Shown here one piece after another: positions 20,303 through 31,489 of a stretch of DNA of 64,000 bases. The notes beneath the pieces were generated by a model. It was not told the DNA's origin, searched no databases, and worked only from the letters and a program-made list of their open reading frames with translations. This DNA comes from Platerodrilus igneus (Eukaryota > Arthropoda > Insecta > Coleoptera > Lycidae), in contig JARFIW010000885.1 in assembly GCA_036346225.1 (NCBI GenBank), positions 1,364,001 through 1,428,000 of the forward strand, written 5' to 3'. The position numbers and the translations under genes are program-made. The first letter of the stretch is position 1. Every line of letters starts with the position of its first letter.

Positions 20303-21530
20303 TTTTCTGTATCAGAAAAGAGAGTCTAGAAAGCATATGTGTTATCCATTACTAACGATGACAATGTGCATACTTTTATGTAATTAAGTTGTGTCAAAAG
20401 AAATCTGGAAAACGCAAACGACCGCCTAATAACGAATCTGCATTTGCATACGGTTGACTTGCATACAAAGGAACTCCTGTTTAGAAAAATGCATTCCTAT
20501 AATCACATCAATTTGTGTTGAGCTTCAATAACTTATTAGAAAAGAAACTTAATATGGACTTTCGCTTAACTGTTGGTTGTTTATTCGTTAAAATTGGAAG
20601 AAGATTCAAATTTAGTTTGTGCACATATGAACAACCGCTAAGTATTTAAATTAACTTTAACCGTTACTTTACTTCACTGGATAGTTATAAATTTTTTAAA
20701 TATAACTTCCTAGATACTTATGCGTTAAGGGTTTTTGATAGCTGAAATGTATTTGCCTCATTATACTTAACATGCGTACAACGACTAGACAAAAATGTTG
20801 TAACAACAATGTGAAATGTTTGTATCATCACCAAGAAAGCATTAGTTCAAAAAACCTTCAACAGCATAAACATTGTTTAATTGCCCGATTAGATTTATAA
20901 TAGTTATTCCCAGGGGTCTACACAAATCAACGCTCGAAAATTAAAATAGATCCAGTTTAATGAATGTATTATAAAACTGCCCCACAATAACACTCACGTA
21001 AAACCCATTACAGCATAGCAATAATTTTAAGCATATTTCCAGCACCCAAAGATACGAAGCTCGATTTATCGAATTTTGCAGGCAGTTGTCGGACTATATT
21101 GAAGTGTCCTGTGTCTGAAGAGACAACGAAATCTAGACTTCCGAACGCCATTGCAACACTCAATTTTATTACATGAAGTCTTATGCAATTTGTTGTAGAT
21201 ATCTTTCTCCGTATTATCTGATCTCCTGTGAATGGAGTAAGTAATCAACAACGTAGTAGGTAACCTGTTCACCTATAAATAATGTATTTATTTGTAATGT
21301 AGTTTGCTGTACTAACTACCATTACCCAACCGAAAGTAAGTTTATGAATTCTTTTTGTACATTCGACTGATTCCATATAAATGAGTCCCTGGTACTGCCA
21401 GGAAATTTAGCGTTAACATTTAATATTTTTAAATAAGCATCACATATCTAAAATATATCTCATTTAGGAGAATATAAAAGATAACCAGTTGAACATTAAG
21501 TGAATGATAATTATTTCAATTCTCATATAC
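20303..21530. other. spacer after zinc-finger array 1
   Basis: The first ~150 bases still contain finger-like debris (CDFLYQKRESRKHMCYP, ICICIR) with stops, so the array decays at this side too. Beyond that it is AT-rich without motifs. The duplicate at 38801-39989 is nearly identical apart from a ~40-bp gap near 39050. Confidence 0.55.
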
Positions 21531-22199
21531 TATTACAACCCCGCCGCGCCGGTACGCGAGACACTACAGTCAGTTAGTAGCAATATTAGACAATGTAAAA
21601 ATGACGCGCAAATTATAGATGACGTCACACAATATGCGAATTATTGCAACACAATTTAACAGTTTGAAGAAATACAAATTTTAAAGAAAACCCCAACCGG
21701 GTACTCACGTGAACATGTAGGGCTTCTTTCAAAATTACTCCTTGATGGCGGCGGCTTCGCTAGTCTTCCGGGCGTCGGCTGCTTCGCTAATCTTTTTCGA
21801 GCATAGGCTGCTTTGCTAATCTTTCTCGGGCGTGGGAATTCTTGAGCCCGGTTGACTGCCAAATTCAAATTGTCTTCTTTCTATATGTAGGGAACGACAG
21901 GAAACTGGTTTATACGAAACGATAGTCAAGAGAAGGCAAAAGGGACCTACATAAAAAAAAAATATACGATAAGACACAAAAGACCACAACACTTGTTCAC
22001 ATCTCGGAGACTAGTTCAACACGTCTCCGGAAATCCACCACTTGCCTTCTTGACACACCGCGTCGGCGCAAATCTCGCGCAACGCACTATCTGAAGTGAC
22101 GGAAATACGCGCACAAGTCTTTTTAAATTTATGGCGCGAAATTCTTACAAATTAAAACTTAATTGGGATGTTTAGTGCCGAATTTTTAGGCACGTAACT
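21531..22199 (-). mobile_element. solo LTR of the LARD-like element
   Basis: 669 bp on the minus strand, running from (A)GTTACGTGCC to GTAATA, with ATAC on both sides (21527-21530 and 22200-22203). It has the family hairpin (GTGCC...GGCAC) at its start, a GTGAGTAC donor-like site and a TGACGTCA box near 21620. At the same position the duplicate (39990-46154) has LTR, internal region and LTR, so this copy has collapsed by LTR-LTR recombination. Confidence 0.85.
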
Positions 22200-22203
22200 A
22201 TAC

Positions 22204-22430
22204 ATGTTTAGGAAATTCAGGATCCTCAGCCTTGGGAAGTACTATTGCAACATGCGTGCAATCTAAACACCCTACAACTTCTGGGTACTTGTGTTGGTTA
22301 TGAAATTGTTGTGTGTTGTGCGGGAGCAATAATTGTAGGCTCTTACGAATACTATATACTTTATTCACGATACACAACCGAGTGGCGCAGTCGATTTAAT
22401 AATACAATTACATTTTTCGTGATCTATATT
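22204..22430 (-). pseudogene. PIF-C transposase fragment
   Basis: On the minus strand: HNQHKYPEVVGCLDCTHVAI, then PKAEDPEFPKHV. This is the first-Asp block of a PIF/Harbinger transposase (V-G-x-[IL]-D-C-T-H). The frame is cut at its C-terminal side by the LTR at 22199. In the duplicate at 46155-46380 the upstream part is open further (ATRLCIMNKVYSIRKG). It differs from PIF-A and PIF-B. Confidence 0.75.
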
Positions 22431-22735
22431 TAATTGAGCAACAACTATGTTCGAAGGTGGTAAAAACTCACGCAATTAACTGCCGTTTGCACCGTATGCA
22501 TTTAAGCAGGGCTTAACCTTAAGGATAGCTTATAGGACATTATTCGTTTGCATCGTTTAAAATCTGAACTTTAAGGCTCCCTTGCCCTAAGCCTTCGCCG
22601 TTGGCAGCTTAATATCTACTTAAATTTAAGGGATGGTTAGGGCATGAGCTGTATAATCGTTTTGTACGAATGTCAAATTTGAATCAGCTATTGACCACAA
22701 AATCAATATTTAATAAAATCAATATATAATAAAAT

Positions 22736-24640
22736 ATGGAACATATTATGCTCAATGACGACTTGGACATGTTAGATATTTTGGAATATGGATATCCAAG
22801 AAGACAATATAACAGAGCGGAGCCCTTTTACGATTTAGGTAATTTATCTTTTTTTAGAAGATTTCGTTAAACGAAACCCACCGTATTAGTTACTGATGGA
22901 AATTGAGGAATATTTAGAGTTTGCAAACGATTTGTAAGTACATTAAACGGAAATATAAATTTTTGACAGTCTCCAATATCAAATATTTATGAAATAATTT
23001 CTATTTTTTTAGGAAGAACAGCGTATCTCCCATTAATCAGTTGTTAACGTGTCTTCGTTACTTTGCAAGTGCAGGACATCTAAATACCGTAGCTGATTTT
23101 ATGGGGATGCACGTTTCTACCACTTCACGGATAATATAAACAGAGTTTCAGAAGTCATTTGCAGATTGAGTGCAAATTATATAAAGATGCCACGTAATGT
23201 TGACATCTTTCACGTTCAGCACCAGTTCTATAAAGTAGCCTCATTTCCTAGAGTAGTTGGATGCTTAGATGGAACGCATATTAAAATACAATCGCCTGGA
23301 GGAGTAGATGGAGAAATATTTAGAAATAGGAAAGGATATTTTTCGATAAATACTCAAGCAGTCTGCGACAGTAATTTAAAAATAATGGATATTGTAGCTA
23401 GGTGAAGTGGATCCACTCACGATGCCACAGTCTTTATGAATAGTCGTTTAAGGGGTAGATTTGAAAGAGGGGACTTTCAAAATTGTGTATTACTAGGTGA
23501 TGCTGGATATTATTACATCCCGTAAACGCCGCACAAGTGACACAAAAGGCAGTTGATAACGATATTGCATGATGTGGAAATTAGCGCCTACTTGTCAATG
23601 ACGTCACACAATATGCAAATTATGGCACGTAATTTACGAAGTATACCATATTTAAACAGCCCCTAGGGGGTACTTACGTGAATAGGTAAAGCTTCCTCCA
23701 GAATTTCTTCCTGATGGTCGCTCGTGGCTTCCCATAGGATTATTTCATGATGGCGGCTGCGGGCCTCCGAACTACTGCATGCCAGCGGCTGCGGGCCTCC
23801 GAACATATATCGTGTGGATATTGGGTTTTACGGGATGTAATAATGGCGCCCAACGTGGAGCTCCGTAGACTCGTTAATATATCTCGGATCGTACGCTGCT
23901 GTTAGGCCAGGTTGCGTCCAAATTCGGTCGTCTTGTTTCTATGTAGGGAACGATAAGGAACGGGTTCACAAAGAACGATAATCAAAAAAAAAAGGCAAAG
24001 AAAATCTACATAATAAAAAATACGATACGATACCAGACCAACCACACTTATTTCTTCGCGTTTCAGAAACAAGTTCCTAAGCGTCTTGCGGAAATTCTCC
24101 ACTTTTTTCTTCCGCCATACGCGTCGGCGCGAAATTCGTGCAACGCACTTCTGAAGTAACGGAAATACGCCCAACAAGTCGTTTAAATTTATGGCGCGAA
24201 ATTCCCGCATATTAAAACTATATGAATGTTTAGTGCCAAAATTTTTTGGCACGTAACAATATCCAGTAAAATCATACTTGCTAACACCTTTGAGAAATCC
24301 TATAACAAGAACTGAACAGTTATATAACAAGTCTCACATCCGCACACGTAATTGTATCGAACGACTGTTTGGTGTATGGAAGCGAAGATTTCCTGTATTG
24401 GCATATGGCTTGAGACTAAAGCTGGAAACTGTGTTAAAGGTGATAGTAGCTGCAGCAGTTTTGCATAACATAGCTAGAGAAAACAACGAGCCTGAACCAC
24501 CACCTCCTAAAAACATAAACATCGACGAACTAAATTACTTAATTGAAATAGGTCAAGTTGCCGATGTACCCAATAATAATATAGATCATGCACATTTTAG
24601 AAATGGTTTATTGAATGATTATTTTGCTAATTTAGTATAA
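22736..24640 (+). pseudogene. PIF-B transposase split by an LTR
   Basis: Starts at ATG 22736 (MEHIMLNDDLDMLDILEYGY). A frameshifted part (EIEEYLEFAND) leads into an intron with a GTAAGTAC donor, ending in a T-rich AG near 23012. The next exon gives INQLLTCLRYFASAGHLNTV, an HTH-like part. Then come FPRVVGCLDGTHIKIQSPGG (first Asp) and GSTHDATVFMNS. After the LTR at 23511-24258, which falls inside the LGDAGY motif, it resumes with TRNCIERLFGVWKRRFPVL (catalytic Glu) and ends at 24640. A TAA near 22868 and a TGA near 23403 are further lesions. Family: HARBI1/DDE_Tnp_4. Confidence 0.88.
23511..24258 (-). mobile_element. solo LTR inside PIF-B (TGTTACG family, type D)
   Basis: 748 bp, flanked by ATAT on both sides (23507-23510 and 24259-24262), interrupting the PIF-B transposase codons for DAGY. 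On the minus strand it runs TGTTACGTGCC ... GATGTAATA. It carries the hairpin near its start, a CACGTAAGTACC donor-like site and a TGACGTCA box near 23609. On the plus strand, at 23827-23858, it contains a perfect 16-bp copy of its own 3' terminus followed by TGGCGCCCAACGTGG, a primer-binding-site sequence in inverted orientation. Confidence 0.85.
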
Positions 24641-24657
24641 GAATTTAATATACGATT

Positions 24658-26002
24658 AAATATTGAGTTGTTCATTAGTGGCTAGAAGTTTAAGTTTAAT
24701 GGTTTCTTGCTGAATTTTAAGATTTAGTAACTCAACCTTAAGTTTGTGCTCTTGTTTTTGAGATTCTATTTCTTGTTGTAACTTCTTCTTTTCATAGTCC
24801 GCTATAACAAGTCATTTGTCAGAAAGTAACTCATACTTTTCGGTTAAATGCGAGGATGATAAAGCCCTCACTGAAGTTGTTGGACGCCGGCGACTACTTG
24901 ATAAAATTTTTCGTTTTTCTGGAGTCTGCTCGTTCAGCTCCTATACAAACACTGAATAAGAACAAATACTATCTTGATAGCAAGTTTATTAATTCTTAAG
25001 AAAGTTTTAGTGAGGCTACCATTGAGAACCGCCAGTACCCGTATTTTATAGCGAGGACTGGTTATACAGAGGAATGTCTAATACCCCATGGTTTGATGTC
25101 GTTATTTGTTACCTACCGCTACCAAAGGTAGGTTATTCATTAGTTTGATAGTCTAAAAATGGTAATATAACCATATAGTGTTTGTATGAATACGTAGGTT
25201 ATTAAAAGCTGGTTTAGCTAACTGCAAATGAAGTGCTGACTGTTTACGATAACAAATACTTCAATGGTTATCTCACTAAAACTTGCTCCTTATGCTTAAA
25301 ATTTACATTGCAAGGTCTCTTCAAGTTCTCTGTTACAGGTGTTCTTAATGCACTTGTTGTTTTACATAGTGGTTTTGTTGATAAATTTGCCTGTTGAATA
25401 CAATGCATTTCCAATTTAGCATCTTTATTTCGAATGTCATTCTCTTCCACATCGGCAGTATAATCTGAAAACCACACCTATTATAATCTCTGTATTATCC
25501 TGAAATTTAAGTAATATACCTAACCGTGGTGAAGCACAAACACCTTCCATTTCAAATTCGATTTCATTGTTTTCATTATCAATGTCAATAATGTTTGAAT
25601 CGGAATCAAACGGATTCTCTAATACAAACACAGTTTTTGTGTTTATAATCGATAACAAAAGCTCTTGATTGGGATCTGTTGGTATATTCTTTTTTTCCCT
25701 CCTCCGGTAACAAAGATTTCCTTTTTCTCATCAGCTACCTGTTTTCGAACCTCTTTCTTCTTATTGTCATAAAATTTTTTCAACGATTCTAAACTCCTGC
25801 TACACAAATTCGGCGATAGTGCATTGAATTCTTCTGTTATCTTACGCAAAGCGTCAGCTTTTTCTCCAACAGAAACTTGGTTGGTTTTTTTATTTTCAAT
25901 CACATGCTGATATTTTTCTACTAGTGAAAGTAACAGTTCTTTTTCACAGGACGTGAAGTTCGTGGACCTAACACGTTTACATTTTGCACCTACAACATCC
26001 AT
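24658..26002 (-). pseudogene. PIF-B accessory Myb/SANT-like gene
   Basis: Exon 1 starts at 26002 with a Myb/SANT-type domain (RSTNFTSCEKELLLSLVEKY, VGEKADALRKITEEFN, CSRSLESLKKFYDN). An A-run near 25690 carries a 1-base shift, after which the frame continues with TVFVLENPFDSDSNIIDI. The next exon (about 25467-25300) reads DYTADVEEND and TKPLCKTTSALRTPVTENL. The last exon (about 24946-24658) is a basic patch (RRRPTTSVRALSSS) and a coiled coil (KKKLQQEIESQKQEHKLKVE), with a TGA at about 24808. The TGA is also in the duplicate, so it arose before duplication. Role as for the PIF-A accessory protein. Confidence 0.78.
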
Positions 26003-26065
26003 TACTTTTGATTATAAATTTTCACTTTAAAATTTATGGTACTCAAATATTTGTAGGGGAAATTT

Positions 26066-27640
26066 GTGTTGGATACCGATGCCAGTAACACAGCAATAGG
26101 AAGTGTTCTTTCTCAAGTACAGGACGGACAAGAAGAAGATATTGAGTATTTCAGCAAAGTCTTGTCGCGGCCAGAAAGGAACTATTGTGTGACAAGAAGG
26201 GAGCTGTTGGCCGTCGTCAAATCCGTAGAGCACTTTTATAAGTACTTATACGGCCGTAAATTCCTGTTGAAAACAGACCATGCTGCACTAAAATGGTTAC
26301 TGCAGTTTCGAAATCCTGAAGGGCAAGTTGCTAGGTGGATAGAGCGGCTGCAGGAATATGACTTTGACACGGAACATCGTGTAGGAACTAGCCATCGGAA
26401 TGCAGATGCTCTGTAAAGGAGACCTTGTCCGGTAGACTGCAATCATTGCTCCAAGATGGAAGAGAAAATAAGTGTCATCCATAGAATGACGGTAACCGGT
26501 GATACTTGGCAACCCGAAAGAATACGAGAAGACCAGGAAAATGACGCCGAATTGGGACGTATTATTGAGTGGGAAAGTAGAGGACAACGACCAGCTTGGG
26601 AAGAAATTAGTATTTCAAGTAGGAGCCTGAAGGCATACTGGGCACAGTGGGACTCCTTGATGATGGAAAATAGAATCTTGAAACGACGCCTGGAATTTGA
26701 AGATGGCACTGAGAGACTTCAAGTGATAGTGCCGAGAAGTAGAGTGCCGGAAGTGTTGCAGCACTTGCTCGATGGTATTTCCGGAGGGCACTTTGGCGTA
26801 AAAAGAACTCTCGAAATAGTGAGAGAAAGATGCTATTGGGTGAACTGCAAAGAAGATGTGAAGAAGTGGTGCCGGAAATGTGAGTTGTGTGCCTCTGCAA
26901 ATGGCCCGGTCACAAAAAGGAAAGCCCCAATGAGACAGTATAACGTGGGGAATCCTTTTGAGAAGGTAGCCATTGATATAGCTGGTCCGTTCCCTGAATC
27001 AGAGAAAGGAAATAAATACATCTTGGTTGCAATGGATTATATTACCAAATGGCCGGAGGCGTATGCTATATCTAACCAAGAAGTCGAGACGGTTGCAGAT
27101 GTACTAGTAAGGGAGTTGTTTTGTCGCTTGTCTGCAAGCATCTTGGAATCAGGAAGACTAGAACCACGCCGCTTCATCCAATCGGATGGAATGGTTGAAA
27201 GAATGAACAGGACGTTAGGAAAGTACCTACCCAAAGTTGTCTCTGAACATCAGCGAGACTGGGATTAATATTTACATTTGTTCCTACTGGCGTACCGATC
27301 TTCGGTACATGACAGCACATGCTACTCTCCCGCTTGCGTGATGTTAAGACGTGAATTGCGGCTACCATGTGATCTTCAGTTTGGATTTAATCCTGGAGAA
27401 GAGATCGCAGATGAAGATTACGTTAGTAAGCTTCGTGAAAGATCAAATAGCATTCACAAAAACGTCCGAAAGAATATCCAGGCAGCAAGCGATCGAATGA
27501 AATCACAATATGACATGAGAACACAACTTGGAGATTTAGTGTGGTTGTACAATCCACAAAGAAAGCGTGGATTGTCGACAAAATTACAAAGACAATGGGA
27601 AGGCCCGTACAAAATGTTAAAAGAATTAATGATGTAGTGT
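26066..27640 (+). pseudogene. Gypsy copy 2 RNase H and integrase
   Basis: RNase H motifs are LDTDAS, RRELLAVV and LLKTDHAALKWLL, followed by a TAA at 26414. The frame at 26456 then gives GGHFGVKRT, CRKCELC and VAIDIAGPF (first Asp of the core). A 64-bp deletion near 27130, relative to copy 1, removes the second catalytic Asp block and shifts the frame. QSDGMVERMNRTLGK and LLAYRSSVHDST follow in other frames, the latter reaching QWEGPYKML at about 27630, where one A is missing from an A-run. Confidence 0.92.
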
Positions 27641-28296
27641 ACCGGATCAGAAGACCTTCCCGTGGTAAACCGAAAGTGGTACACTTTGACCGTTTAACAT
27701 CTTACGCTGGCAACAACCAGGAAGACTCGAGTAATGAGAATGGTGTTCGAAGAGTTATTAATCGTGAACCAAATGTAGATTTTGAGAGTTTTATGGCAGC
27801 GTATAGTGGTTCCACTAAGGCGAGATTTGGCGTTGTTATTGAAAAACAGCAAGATCTGTTTAGAGCACCAAAAGACTATTCCCTTGCACATTGCGTAGCT
27901 CGAGATCTGGTAATGTCAAGAGAAATAGCTGTTATTTTCAAGAAAAAGTTTGGATGTGTGGATGAATTAGTACAACAGCAGCCAACTGTAGGAAAAGCAT
28001 TGGTTCTTCAGGATAAAAATCGTTATGTTTACTATCTGGTCACCAAAAATTCTTCATGGCAGAGACCTAGTTATGGACATCTATGAGAGGCTTTGCTGAA
28101 TCTTAAAGCTCAGATGATGGAAAATAGAGTAACGAGACTAGCGGTACACAAGCTCGGCTGTGGACTGAATCGCTTAGATTGGAGGATAGTCCGAAATATG
28201 CTAGAAGTAATTTTCCAGGGAACCAACGTCCAGGTCCTTGTTTGTTGCTATCAACCGGTTGCCTACCAAGACCAAAAAAAGAGTGTTGACTGTTAA
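27640..28296 (+). pseudogene. integrase end fused in frame to OARD1/TARG1-like macro domain (Gypsy copy 2)
   Basis: In one frame (open from 27541 to 28086) the sequence reads INDVVYRI, SRGKPKVVHFDRLTSYAG (integrase end), a ~25-residue acidic/Asn-rich linker, then the macro domain: KARFGVVIEKQQDLFRAP, DYSLAHCVARDL, IAVIFKKKFGCVDELVQQQ, RYVYYLVTK. A TGA at 28084-28086 is followed in the same frame by LKAQMMENRV, LAVHKLGCGLNRLDWR and VQVLVCCY. The first two-thirds is thus a clean pol-macro fusion. The Asn in CGLN and the in-frame TGA are shared with copy 1. Cellular OARD1 proteins are ~150 residues, the same size as this domain. Confidence 0.87.
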
Positions 28297-28408
28297 CGAC
28301 GCGGTGGATGCACCAGAGGAAATAGCTGCCGATACTGTCATCAGTCATCGAATTGGTGTCAAAATGTATTTACAGTTACGAGACGTAACGGTTTTAAAGA
28401 GGGGGCAG

Positions 28409-28734
28409 TGTTACGAGCTACTATTAGGCAACCCGTCAAACACACAAGCGCCATAAGCACTGTATATTCTCCAGGAACCGAGAAGTTTTGAGCACATACC
28501 AGAGAATGAATCATCTATTTTAATTCAGGGTATATATAAGACCGCTGTTAAATGTTAGAGTTTAGTCTATATCAGAATGTCGAATATAAATTATATCGTG
28601 AAAAGTTAAATAGTTGAGCTTTTGGAAGTCTTTAGTAAAGATAAATCTGTATTATGTGAAAGTGTATATTGTACCAACAGCTTGTCGAATACATAAATAG
28701 ACAAAAGTGTAATAAATGAATAATAGTAGTGTTT
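28409..28734 (+). repeat. truncated 3' LTR of Gypsy copy 2
   Basis: Begins TGTTACGAGCTACTATTAGG after the same polypurine tract as copy 1 and matches 12760 onward for 326 bp, then switches to unrelated sequence at 'gtagtgttt'. The missing 3' part is explained if BEL-1 inserted here and its other flank was lost. Confidence 0.9.
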
Positions 28735-29126
28735 CGTATTAGTTAAAACTCAAACTAAAGTGGATTTAAATTGTGCATTGCGCTTGCGCCTCTTAAAGTA
28801 AAACGCGTGCGAAAGTGGTTTTGTGACGTTTATCGAGGACTCTTCTTTCGACCTAGTAACGGGACGGTTGTGCGTGACAAGCTATACCCAATCAAGTATA
28901 GTGCTTGCAACAGTGCATTCAACTGACTCCCCCGGGGGCATTCCAGCAACATTGAAGAGGACCACACACCAAGGACAATATTGGTGAGTGATTTTATGCC
29001 TTCTGTCTGTTTATTTTTACATGCATACAACTTTCGCATTTAAAGCTCGCGTTTTGTTCTACTTCGCAACACAGTCCACGATTAATAAGACGCGCCAGCA
29101 CATTTATTTAAGTTAATTAATTGACA
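28730..29126 (+). repeat. probable 5' LTR of BEL-1
   Basis: TGTTTCGTATTAG ... TTAATTGACA, 397 bp with TG/CA ends, lying between the truncated Gypsy LTR and 'ttggtccttcgagccggat', which is placed like a primer-binding site one base after the LTR. A GTGAGTG donor-like site occurs near 28983. There is no second LTR to compare it with, so the limits are inferred. Confidence 0.45.
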
Positions 29127-29775
29127 TTTGGTCCTTCGAGCCGGATAGAACCGTCCATGGTTATTAAATTAATTCATTTCGTTTTAGCTTGTATGTATGT
29201 ACAACTTCGATTAGCAATATTCGCATCATATTTCTATTTACTTAGATATAAAAAAAATTCGATACACTAAAGTCTATTAATTAGAAATCATTATTTGATT
29301 GTAGATATATTACGATTTAGCAATAGTTTAGTTAGAGAGCATTATTAATCATTTTACAGACCTAGTTAAATAGTTCGTATATAAAACCTGTTGCAAATGT
29401 TGGATTCAAAGTTGTTCTATTGTAAAATTTTGTATACCTGTGTAGTAGGTCACTCCTTTTGGCTTATGTACAGCTGCAAACAACATTCCAGCTTTATCGT
29501 ATACCTACCTGCATGTTTAAGGGTTTATAACCACTAAATATTTTAACTATATTTCTTGCTTGAATGACTAAACCCTTGGGGCATTTTATAAACCTTCTTG
29601 TTAAGGGTTGTCAGGTCGTTTAAAATACAATAGGAAGCTTTAACTACTCATTTCGCATTTTACTTTACAAATCGGGTAATGACTTTATTGGATCATTTTC
29701 GGTGATTAAATTTATAATAAGATTATTGTCGGTTGTTGTTAGTTGGAATAATTGTCGTTTGTTTCTTCATACAAA
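29127..29775 (+). other. BEL-1 leader
   Basis: AT-rich, non-coding, between the LTR and the gag start. It begins with the probable primer-binding site near 29128. No other feature is supported. Confidence 0.45.
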
Positions 29776-31461
29776 ATGCCTAACAAAAATACTTCTGTAA
29801 CTTTATTAAAGCTCTACGCTGCTAGAATTCATGAAATCTTCGAACTTTCTGAAAAGGCACAATACAATGATTCAGTACATAGGTTATTCAAATTGAAGTG
29901 TCGTATAGTGGAATCTATCTACAAGGATTTTACTGAAAAGTATGTTACTGTATTTGTAAACACAGAACCAGAATTGCAACCAGCTTTAGAGAATTTGTGT
30001 CGAAACGTAGATGACGAATATTATTCTATTCTTTTGATAGAGCAAGAAATATTTTCTGCTGAAGTGAAAACTCCGTCTGCGAATCACACAAGTCGACAAG
30101 ACAATAATTTTACACCTAGAGTAAAATTACCAAAAATTACTCTACCACGTTTTGATACTGACCCAAAAAACTTTAAGACTTTTAAGGATATGTTTGATGT
30201 TTTGATAGATAAACAACCGCATTTAACGGACATCGAAAAGCATTCCTACCTTCTTTCAAGCTTGTCGGGTAAATCATTGACCTTGTTGCGGTCTATTCCT
30301 CTTTGTTATGAAAATTACAAATTAGCATATGACACTTTATGTTCTAGATATAATAATAAACGTCTTTTGGCTAATCGCCATTGGGGTTTAATAAAAAACT
30401 ACCCGCCTATGCATGCGGAAAACGTAAAACAACTTCGAAATTTAATTGACTGTTTCACAGAAAACTTATCGATTTTGGGATCATTACAATTTGATGTTGA
30501 AAGTTGGGATTTCGTTCTTGTAGATCTTTTATTATGTAAACTCGATGAGGAAACTCGTAAACGATTCGAATTGCATTTCAATTCTACTGATGTGCCTACA
30601 TTCAATTGCGTCAAAGACTTTTTGTCAAAACAATGTGTAGCCTTAGAGAATCTTGTCTCAAGCAGACAGACGAAAGTGCCTAAAGGTACTATTAATAAAC
30701 AAGGTCTCGCTCGTTAGAATTCTGACTTGAAGCCTAGGACATTCTTAGCTGAGACTAACACTTCTCCTAAGAACAATTCGTTCTCCTGCATCCTTTGCAA
30801 GGGAAATCATGTGTTGTATTCGTGTGAGCAATTTCTTAAATTGTCTCCAAACAAGCGTCACGAGCAAGCCAAACATCTTCGGTTATGTTTGAACTGTCTT
30901 CGACCAAATCATAACATGTCGTCTTGTCCGTCAAAGGTTTTGTGCAGAACTTGCAATAAAAATCATCATACATTGTTACATTTTGTGCCGTCGATTGCTA
31001 CGTCACCACCTTCTTCAACTCCAACTCGTGAAGAAAATTTGCAAACCAGTTCGTCTAATAATGCTACTTGTACTACAACAGTTGGGTCTGAGGCGACAAC
31101 TTGTCTAGCTCTGCTACCCACGGTTTGTTTGGAAATTCTCGACAAGAGAAATCAACCTCAAATTATTCGTGCTCTAGTAGACACTGGGAGTCAAATTTCA
31201 TTTATTACGGAGTCTTGTCGTAAGTCTATTGGTTTATCGTCTCGTCCTTCTTCGATTCCTATTTCTGGTTTGGGCCAGACTTCACACCAAACGTTAGGTG
31301 TGATATCTGGAACAATTCGTCCCATTCAGGAATATGATTCAGTCCTCACGGACAACAATTTGAAAATAAACTTAATGGTTTTGCCGTCTATTTGCGGTAA
31401 TCTTCCAAACAAGTATATTCAATCGTATTGGTCTCATTTGGAAAACAAAACTCGCAGATGA
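29776..31461 (+). pseudogene. BEL-1 gag and protease
   Basis: ATG at 29776 in a good context (acaaaATGcc). Residues about 115-290 form the BEL gag domain (DUF1759-like): KLPKITLPRFDTDPKNFKTF, HSYLLSSLSGKSLTLL, LLCKLDEETRKRFE. A TAG at 30715 interrupts the same frame, which resumes with zinc-knuckle clusters (CILCKGNHVLYSC, CLNCLRPNHNMSSC, CRTCNKNHHTLLH). The protease follows with an intact active site, ALVDTGSQISFI. The frame ends at 31461. The zinc knuckles pack RNA and the protease matures Gag-Pol. Only one stop separates gag from protease. Confidence 0.9.
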
Positions 31462-31489
31462 AAACTGGAGACATCCTTCTCCAGTACAA

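Larger units (their letters stand above)
16141..24895 (+). repeat. segmental duplication, copy 1
   Basis: This 8.76-kb block is repeated, same strand and order, at 34379-50071. It covers the PIF-A 3' half, zinc-finger array 1, an LTR, the PIF-C fragment and PIF-B up to its last accessory exon. The left edge lies inside PIF-A exon 3 ('aaggagcatacgaagg'). The right edge lies at 'cgccggcgact' in the PIF-B accessory gene. Confidence 0.92.
26056..28734 (+). mobile_element. Gypsy copy 2 with macro domain, truncated at both ends
   Basis: Starts abruptly at 'aggggaaatttgtgttgg' inside RNase H and runs through integrase, macro domain and tail into the first 326 bp of the 3' LTR, where it meets the BEL-1 LTR. 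It is very close to copy 1 in sequence. It lacks copy 1's nested LTR, so it shows the original integrase-to-macro arrangement. Confidence 0.93.

Noticed and set aside
20190..20387. ORF overlapping the end of the zinc-finger array
   Set aside because: Out-of-frame shadow of the last fingers and of decayed finger sequence.
22245..22433. Small plus-strand ORF with Cys residues
   Set aside because: Antisense of the PIF-C transposase fragment.
23827..23858. Plus-strand LTR element starting at the TGGCGCC primer site
   Set aside because: The site lies inside an LTR whose ends and 4-bp target duplication are clear and whose sense strand is minus; no gag follows. Kept as an inverted internal segment instead.
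24278..24640. Independent 120-codon gene
   Set aside because: It is the C-terminal part of the PIF-B transposase after the inserted LTR, not a separate gene; the same holds at 49451-49813.
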